Assembly: GCA_036245805.1 (NCBI GenBank)
Contig: BTRK01000004.1
Location: forward strand, 8,618,001 to 8,682,000
Source of the DNA: Pristionchus mayeri
Lineage: Eukaryota > Nematoda > Chromadorea > Rhabditida > Neodiplogasteridae
Length of the DNA: 64,000 nucleotides
Reading direction: 5' to 3'
Shown: piece after piece, positions 56,362 through 64,000 of the stretch
Layout: each line of letters opens with the position of its first letter
How positions within the stretch are numbered: the first letter of the stretch is position 1
Notes under the pieces: model-generated
Database searches by the model: none
The model's input: only the letters and a program-made list of their open reading frames with translations
What the model was told of the DNA's origin: nothing
Position numbers and translations under genes: made by a program

Positions 56362-59300
56362 ATATAAGAGAGGAATCGGGAAAGACTCGACATTGGCCGG
56401 GACGTAGGAATTCATGATTTTTAAATTGGCAGAAAAATTGAGTAAAAGTACTTCGATAAGTGCTCTTTCGAATGGCGTTGGCCGTTTTTCAAATAAAATT
56501 TTTGTTTCGACGTGACGTCCTTCTGAAGTGGGCGGAGCCTCAATTTTTTCGGAAAAAGTCGATCTTTGACTCGATTTTTCGGCATTTTCCGATAAAGATA
56601 CGTACAAACTGTCAACAGACGAATGAAAGAGGAGTGAATGAGGAACATTTTTCGTACTTTGGTTGGGTCGAAAACCCAAAAATTTAATTTTGGGTCCAAC
56701 TTTAGCGAAGATTTTGAAATATTTGGAAATACCAAAAAGTAATGGTTGGCACTATGCGCGATTTATTAGCCCTCCTGGGTACTTTCATTTGAGGTATAGA
56801 TCATTGGAATCGGGTCATGCGTTGTAATGTTGCTCTCGTTTAAGCAAAATCGGTCGATGGGGTCGAGTACAGACATCATGTTTAATGTATGCAAAGTAGC
56901 TTCATTTGCATCATAATTGCATAAATGCGTCGCAGAAACATGTTTTCGATTCATTTCCATGTAATTTCAGGTCCATTTGATCATAGACTCGATTTGAAGA
57001 AATTGTGAACTGCCGATTGGAAGTCATAGAAACCCCGATTTCAGGCGTTAATTGGTGACAGTTCTAGGAAAATTCGTCTTATTCCCATGTAGGAACAACT
57101 TCTAGAACATTTTGAAAAGAAAAGATTGATTAAAATGGTATTTTCTCAGTTTGAGAATCGAAAAAAGACGAAATACGACAATTTATGCAGAAATCCTGAT
57201 ATCGATAATTGAGTTGCACCAAATTGTAGATAATGAAGAGCTGAAAATTTCATATGTTGAAAGTGAGTCTCTATCTTTTCATTTACGTATGCTACGTAGC
57301 CTAGAAGTTGGCAGAAAACGTAGGCGAAGGCGCGCCGGAGAGCGCTAAATTGAGGGGAGGGAGAGGGAAGTCAGACGGCGAGAGCGCCAGACGGCTAGAG
57401 CGCGTGCTCTCGGGGGATTCTAGACCGTTGCTTGCCAATTTCTAAGCTATGTAGCGTGCGTAAATTAAGAGACCGGATCGGTAAGATTGGACCTCCCCCC
57501 GGACCTGTTTCGTTAGCAATGAGATTCGGGCGCCCATCCTTTGTGCGTGTGTACCCCTTGGCCCCATGTACTACAAATGGTCACTGAATTCCTGATTCCT
57601 CCTGCGCACAGGAAAAAAATGGTCACAAATGTTAAAAATCGAAATTTCATAATTTCTCAACCCGAAAAGGTGGAGTCAAAATCTATTTGTTGTTGTTCTA
57701 GACATCACTAATAACCAAAATTTAACCATCCAAATCGAATCACACTCTATTGTTATGGTGGTTTCACATACAAAATTTTCACTTTTTCACACATACAGTT
57801 GAAATATTGAGAGACCCCCAGGTCTTACCATGCTTAAAATGTAGCCCATTGAATTCTGCATCGAATTTCGAAAAACCGATTTCAATTTCGTTTGTCCGTC
57901 ATGATCTCCCTAAGGTCCGAAACTTTACGTGTCACATTTGGCTGGTCACGATTTTTCGCATTTGTCATATATACCAACGTTTTTGTGTTTCTGTGGGTTT
58001 ATTTATACGTTTAAATAATAATGACGTCAAATGGAACCGAAAAGAAATTTTGTGTATCCCATTCTATAAAGTCGTGTTTCATACCCACCGAAGTTCTCTA
58101 TTTTGTGCCTCTGAAATCCAGCTACACAAAGTCCTCTACAATGAACACCTAGCACGCTGAGTACTATGTACCGACGTAATTATATATCTCGCTTAAGAGA
58201 TTGGTGTTCGGTTTTCAAGACAATTTTTCGTATGCTCCAAATCGCAAAATGGAGGTTGTCGACAAAAATTGATGGCGAGATGGCTGATGAAAAAATTTTT
58301 AAAACTCGCGTTTTCTCAGCAGTTTTTGATCTGGATGGGCTTAAATTGACATAATATTACTAAATTATGTATTTTTCATCAGCCATCTCGCCATCAATTT
58401 TTGTCGACAACCTCCATTTTGCGATTTGGAGCATACGAAAAATTGTCTTGAAAACCGAGCACCAATCTCTTAAGCGAGATATATAATTACGTCGGTACAC
58501 AGTACTCAGCGTGCAAGGTGTTCATTGTAGAGGACTTTGCTTAGCTGGATTTCAGAGGCACAAAATAGACTTCGGTGGGTATGAAACACGACTTTACAGA
58601 ATGGGATACACAAAATTTCTTTTCGGTTCCATTTAACGTCATTATTATTTAAACGCATAAATAAACCCACAGAAACACAAAAACGTTGGTATATATGACA
58701 AATGCGAAAAATCGTGACCAGCCAAATGTGTCACGTAAAGTTTCGGACCTTAGGGAGATCATGACGGACAAACGAAATTGAAATCGGTTTTACGATATTC
58801 GATGCAGAATTCAATGGGCTACATTTTAAGCATGGTAAGACCTGGGGGTCTCTCAATATATCAACTGTATGTGTGAAAAAGTGAAAATTTTGTATGTGAA
58901 ACCACCATGACAGTAGAGTGTGATTCGATTTGGATGGTTAAATTTTTGGTTATTAGTGATGTCTAGAACAACAACAAAGAGATTTTGACTCCACCTTTTC
59001 GGGTTGAGAAATTATGAAATTTCGATTTTTAACATTTGTGACCATTTTTTTCCTGTGCGCAGGAGGAATCAGGAATTCAGTGACCATTTGTGGTACATGG
59101 GGCCAAGGGGTACACACGCACAAAGCATGGGCGCCTGAATCTCATTGCTAACGAAACAGGTCCGGGGAATGGCCATTATGGTCGATTCTCACCGATCCGA
59201 CCTCTTAAAAGAGGGAGACTCACTTTTAACAGATGAAATGTTCAGCTCTTCATTCTCTACAATTTGGTGCCACTCAATTACCGATATCAGGATTTCTGCA

Positions 59301-59965
59301 TAAATTGTCGTATGTCTTTGTTCGATTCTCAAGTTGAGAAAATACCATTTTAATCAATCCTTTCATTTCAACATGTTCTAGAAGTTGTTCCTACATGGGA
59401 ATAAAATGATTTCTTCCAGAATTGTCACCAATTACCGCCTGAAATCGGGTTGTCTATGACTTCCCAATCGGCAGTTCATAATTTCTTCAAATCGAGTCTA
59501 TGATCAAATGAACCTGCAAATTACACGGAAATGAATCGAAAACATGTTTCTGCAACGTTTTTATGTAATTATGATGCAAATGAAGCTAGTTTGCATACAG
59601 TAAACATGATGTCTTTACTCGGCCCCTACGACCGATTTTACTTACAATTAAACGAGAGCAACATTACAACGCATGACCCGATTCCAATGATTCACTCCTC
59701 TTTCATTCGTATGTTGACAGTTTGTACGTATCTTTATCGGAAAATGCCGAAAAATCGAGTCAAAGATCGACTTTTTCCGAAAAAATTGAGGCTCCGCCCA
59801 CTTCAGAAGGACGTCACGTCAAAACAAAAATTTTACTTGAAAAACGGCCAACGCCATTCGAAAGAGCACTTATCGAAGTACTTTTACTCAATTTTTCTGC
59901 CAATTTAAAAATTATGAATTCCTACGTCCCGACAGGCTTCAGTTCTCTAATATCTCCCGATTCCT
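56362..59965. repeat. Palindromic element A2 with nested palindrome
   Basis: Outer arms 56362-57472 and 59200-59965 match element A1 (50-2072): both begin AGAGAGGAATCGGGA and share CGTAGGAATTCATGATTTTT. The right arm lacks about 300 bases of the left (the deletion joins ATGATTC to ACTCCTCTTT near 59690). The centre is occupied by another palindrome, 57473-59199. Confidence 0.85.
57473..59199. repeat. Palindrome I nested in A2 (1.7 kb)
   Basis: Ends CGGATCGGTAAGATTGGACC and, inverted, GTCGATTCTCACCGATCCG. The arms 57540-58365 and 58366-59140 are complementary with very few mismatches, so it is younger than A2. The two frames at 57750-58160 and 58166-58354 lie in one arm and have no recognisable motif. 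Confidence 0.85.
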
Positions 59966-60258
59966 CTCATAAATATCGTATCAGGGGAAAGAGAACGGAA
60001 AGTTGCTAAATGTAGATCTAAACAAGCATCTCAGGTGCACTACTCAACTGTATCTTGATCTTCTCACTCATTATTTGTCCCTCCAAAGCCAACAGGATTT
60101 TCTTCGTAAGCATTCTTCACCGAATAGCATAGTATTCGATGTTTATATGTGCCAATATATGTGTCCGCCATTCAGGGAATATACCTAAGCATCCTTATAG
60201 GGTTCATGAATTTTGTGAGCGTTTTCGTTGTAAATCTGAATCCGGAATGTGATTGCAG

Positions 60259-61010
60259 ACCCACATAATACACGAGGGAACGCTCGCAGTTCCTGTAATC
60301 GGTCCTGCAGTGCAATTCATGCCCAAATCGTTGCGCGATGTCTTGTATGAGGTGATCTTGGATCACTCCGGAATTCAAATGACAATTTAGATGGCCTACG
60401 TTTGTATGGCTTTTATGTGGACGCTAACTCCTGCTATGAGCATACTACAATTTACAGCTCTTTCAAGGTATTGATTTGAATATAGTTCGAAATCTCCGTA
60501 TTTACGTTGTGCGCATTTTTTGCGTTGTGAAAAGCTATCCACTTTTTTCAAGCAAATGCTCTGGAAGACTTAAATTTATGAGATATCACTTTGTCCACGA
60601 AAATATTGAATTTTTCGCCATCTCACGATTTATGGATATTATTGTGGATACTCCACTTTGCCTCTTCATTCGCCTACTCTATTTGTAATATAGCGCATGC
60701 TTAAGAATAACAATCGTTGGAAGTGAGAATTTGTAGTATGTGTTGTATGTAACCACAAATAAACTAATTGTATAATTCCCATTGATCGCGGCATCGCGGA
60801 TATTTGGCGTTGATAACTATAAAATTGAGAATTTTTGAAGTTTATCCAATTACAATATGGGATATGTTTGAACCACACCAATATGTTATGTTTAGTTCTC
60901 AAAAGTACATTTCAAAAATACACGAATATTTTTCCAGGGATACATTACATTCGGGAAAGCGGCTTGTGTTAGCTTTCACTCCCACTGCAATCTCACTAGC
61001 TATGGTAACG
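60259..61010 (+). pseudogene. Str-superfamily receptor fragments
   Basis: Exon 60259-60467 reads IIHEGTLAVPVIGPAVQFMP, matching the VDGKVAVPLYGPLLFYFPDR stretch of the receptor at 38643-40311. It then hits an in-frame TAG (60388-60390), after which the same frame continues into a TM3 helix (CMAFMWTLTPAMSILQF) and a GTATTG donor. A later exon from 60938 (after TTTTTCCAG) to 61010 reads HSGKRLVLAFTPTAISLAM, the TM4 start. TM1-TM2 exons are absent: palindrome A2 lies immediately upstream. No TM5-TM7 exons were found before 61100. Confidence 0.6.
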
Positions 61011-62190
61011 GTGAGAGATTTCGCAATATTCTAATATCAATTTCGATTTTTTACAATAACACGCTTCTTCTGAGAGAATTCATGAAAAAGACACCCCTGA
61101 GGAACTCGCAGCAAAAGTTTGAGCAATTTCCAAAAGAAAATTATGGCAGATTCTTGTGGAGACGAGAAAACTTTTATAGCAGCGATTTGTCCCGGAACCG
61201 GCTTTTAGGCATTTTCCGGACTTCGTTCCGGCTCTGACGTAACATGGTTAATTTTTGAGCTACGGTGGTCAGCTTGTACTAAAAATGCTCTGAAAATTAT
61301 TTTAAGAAACTTTCATGTTCACACCAAAGCCGGGCGAGTGCGAAATCGCGTTGAAAATCTCGAAAAACTATGTCGATATTCATATAAAAAATCATATCTC
61401 GCTTGGAACCCCACCCTTTAGTAGATTTTGACTGCAGTTTCAGAATCTATGTACCCATACTAGTCAAGGAAAAATGCGAGTGAGAGTCGGTAGGGGTTAG
61501 AATATGTTACGGTAATGCAAAATGTGTGCTCAAGTCGCTAATTCGTGAATTACAATTTCTTATTTTTAAGTTGCAATCGCTCATATAAATCGTTTCTTTT
61601 ATAATTATATTTTTTACTAACCTAGATATGTTCAATTCCGTTGAAAAAATCGAAGATTTCCACATTTCAAAAAAATCATGTTTTTCACCTCGATATTTCT
61701 CAAATTTGTAGGTTCCAACTCAAGATTTCGCGGTCATGTCACGTGTTCACTCTATGGATTTTATAGCATGCTAAACCATGAGTAATATCTAGTAGTACGG
61801 GCCTGCTCAACGATTTCAAAACTCGACTTTTTGACACTCTAAAACGCTAGAACGAGTGTGTCGGAAATATAAAAAAATCGATAGTGTTCAAACCGCTCTA
61901 ATTCGCTTCAAAATCATCCTAGCACCATAGGACCTTGACCGTTGGTGACCCCTTGACGAGAGCTTTCAAAAAATTGATCTTTGTAGTTTGTAGTTTGATC
62001 TTTTTTTTTAAATCGCTCTAATTCGCTTCAAAATCATCGTAGTACCATGGTACCTTGACATTGCCTTGGCGAGCACTTTCAGCACACCACACACCATGGT
62101 GCATTTTACCAAATCGCAGAAAACTCAAATGCACCCTGCGCACCACCCACCACATCACAACTTCCTAACCTGCTCTCACTCCCCGCAGCG
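61011..62190. other. No gene; short direct repeat
   Basis: Non-coding. TCGCTCTAATTCGCTTCAAA followed by ATCATC occurs twice (about 61898 and 62014) with similar downstream text, suggesting a small tandem copy of about 120 bp. Confidence 0.4.
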
Positions 62191-62197
62191 TGAGCGT

Positions 62198-62304
62198 TGT
62201 GAAAGGCTCGTGAGGCCGAGGGCGATCCGAAAAAGTTGGAATGGGGCGAAGCCCCATTCCAACTTTTTCGGATCGCCCGAGGCCTCACGAGCCTTTTACA
62301 ACGT
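62198..62304. repeat. Near-perfect hairpin, arms about 50 bp
   Basis: AAGGCTCGTGAGGCC, then CGATCCGAAAAAGTTGGAAT and GGGGC, then GAA, then the exact complement. One extra G in the left arm is the only gap. Frames on both strands here encode the same peptide and are a by-product of the symmetry. Confidence 0.85.
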
Positions 62305-64000
62305 TTTAAGCAGGCTCTCTACAGTTACGTCCATTTTTTTAACCTTAACACACAACCCCGCGTAACGTAGCGACCGAAGGTCGCTAGTTTATAGATAAGT
62401 GCGCTTCCATGATATACTATGGGGCTACATAGCACAGAGAAATATTTGAACTCACGCCTTTTCTACTTTAGGGAAACATGAATTTTCAGTATTGTTGAAT
62501 GCACACATAGCCCAAATTTCGAATTTTTGTGTTCGGTGAATGAATGCATTTCCTCAAAAGGGAGTTATCCCCTGAGTTTGTCATGCTGAGAGCAGATGGA
62601 TAAAGAGTTGCTTTAACAATTAACCACAAAAGATAGGACTTTTCATCAATGCTGGAAACAGGAAGTTTTGAAATATTCGATTTTCGATGTTCAAATTTCG
62701 TTGTCAGGGTGACGAATGTTCCATGTTCTGGTAGAAGTATTGTATGTTCATATCAATACAATTTTATGTTAAACGTAGGAAGTACTTTTTGTTTTACTAC
62801 ATTTGAGATCAATACATATATTGTTACGGAGACGCGGTAAAAACAAGAATTTATGTTGATGTACAGGTAGTGTCAAGTTCATAAATGAGTTTATTTCCTA
62901 GCAATACTTTTGCAGCATACTAGATTCCCATGTTGTATTGTAATACCCGTATGTAGTACTTTGCGCATTTGACATAATATTTGCCTTACCAAAGCTATCC
63001 ATGGAATGCTGGGCCAAAACATAATCAGTTCAACCCTTCGCCGATGTACTTTTCACTTCATCATGTGGCCTCAATACTAATTGCACAGGCTTCAACCAAT
63101 GTGTTATGGAAAGAGTATACATGCATTCAACGAACATATATAGCAATATGATAATCTGGCGGCAACAAAAGACATCGCATCGAAAATTTGAAAATCGAGC
63201 GTTACTTTCTGGACAACCTGATAGTTTCTGTTCTACTCCAATAACATCACATCTCATCAATTTATCCAGGGCGAACAAATACAATCAGGGGCTACATACA
63301 AAAAATACAAATTAAAACGAAAAGGTGTTCTTAATGGTTTTTTGATGACTCTGATTGGAGTGTTATCTCCACGGTCTGGATGTACGATCCTCTCCTTACA
63401 CAGCTGTCGATTCAGTGTGTGCGCTCGGTTAATTTATTTATCGCGAAGTCTTTCTTTATCACATTCAACCAACTCATTTTTGGACGTCTCGTTTTGCCTG
63501 AAGGATCTGAAGGTTTTGCCTGAAGGATGCATGAATAATATGCCCGTACCAGCTTAGCCTCTTTTCCCGTATCTTGTCCATGCTTGTCCATGATTCATAA
63601 TAGTGTCCATTAGCTCATTGTAGCGCTTTGTGCATGACAAGGAGGACTGGAGAAATGGGCACTTGCTCTACAGAAGCATACTACCAACTTCAACGCGGAT
63701 CTATTGTAGGGAACTGCGAATAATTAGCCAAAGCTGATTCCATTTCGTTGTAGAAATTCGCGAATGCTACGTATACAAATATCGCTCCTAACACGAGAAT
63801 TATGTTCACTGGGCTCATGGAATTTTTCTCATCTACTTTTGATGATTTCCGAGAACTATCGAAGGATCAGCAAGTGAGAATTTGCGATATGAGCCCGTTT
63901 GCGTAAGAATCGGACGAATCTGATCAAATCTGGCATCGATCAAAAATGTGAAAACTCTGAAAGTTTGCCTTATGGGGCTATTTGGCATGCTGATGACGAT
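62305..64000. other. No supported gene
   Basis: AT-rich with short frames. 63080-63225 resembles 3140-3310 and ends with a mariner-like word (TTTCTGGACAACCTGATAG). Scattered splice-like sites do not join into a coding chain. Confidence 0.35.

Noticed and set aside
62066..62365. Plus and minus frames encoding RAIRKSWNGA-type peptides
   Set aside because: They are produced by the perfect hairpin at 62198-62304.

Overview
The window looks like nematode nuclear DNA. The evidence is several nematode-type 7TM chemoreceptor genes (Sre/Sra-like, Srsx-like and Str-superfamily), very short GT-AG introns (two of exactly 42 nt), a polypyrimidine acceptor directly before a start codon, and several mariner families. 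A free-living rhabditid or diplogastrid is my inference; the sequence does not fix the species.

There are few genes and a very large load of DNA transposons, most of them palindromic (foldback). Layout: 1-2.1 kb, palindromic element A1. 4.2-5.5 kb, an intact DD37D (maT-type) mariner. 6.4-7.0 kb, a three-exon gene for a small secreted protein. 8.2-12.1 kb, an Sre/Sra-like receptor on the minus strand whose introns are filled with transposons. 13.0-17.4 kb, a Str-like receptor split by a 3 kb palindrome. 15.8-28.5 kb, a nearly identical 6.3 kb direct tandem duplication carrying a Str-like receptor (minus) and an Srsx-like receptor (plus), both with premature stops shared by the two copies. 29-32 kb, repeats and a hAT-type MITE. 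32.2-37.8 kb, a nested palindrome holding an LTR-like insertion, a dead mariner, and a TIR-bounded element made of a 26-bp minisatellite in inverted orientation. 38.6-40.3 kb, another Str-superfamily receptor. 41.4-41.9 kb, a small broken gene. 42.6-48.7 kb, a 19-exon acyl-CoA synthetase (4CL-like) with a peroxisomal SKM terminus, whose fourteenth intron holds a mariner nested in a mariner. 49-60 kb, further palindromes, including a hAT MITE built from GCTCGAGC words that sits inside a tRNA-like sequence. 60.3-61.0 kb, a decayed receptor. 61-64 kb, mostly non-coding.

Only the acyl-CoA synthetase, the small secreted protein and two mariner transposases can be read through cleanly. Most receptors carry in-frame stops, frameshifts or insertions. 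The history can be partly ordered, because insertions interrupt one arm of a palindrome while the other arm still shows the empty site. The breakpoints of the tandem duplication both fall inside palindromic elements, which suggests foldback-mediated rearrangement.
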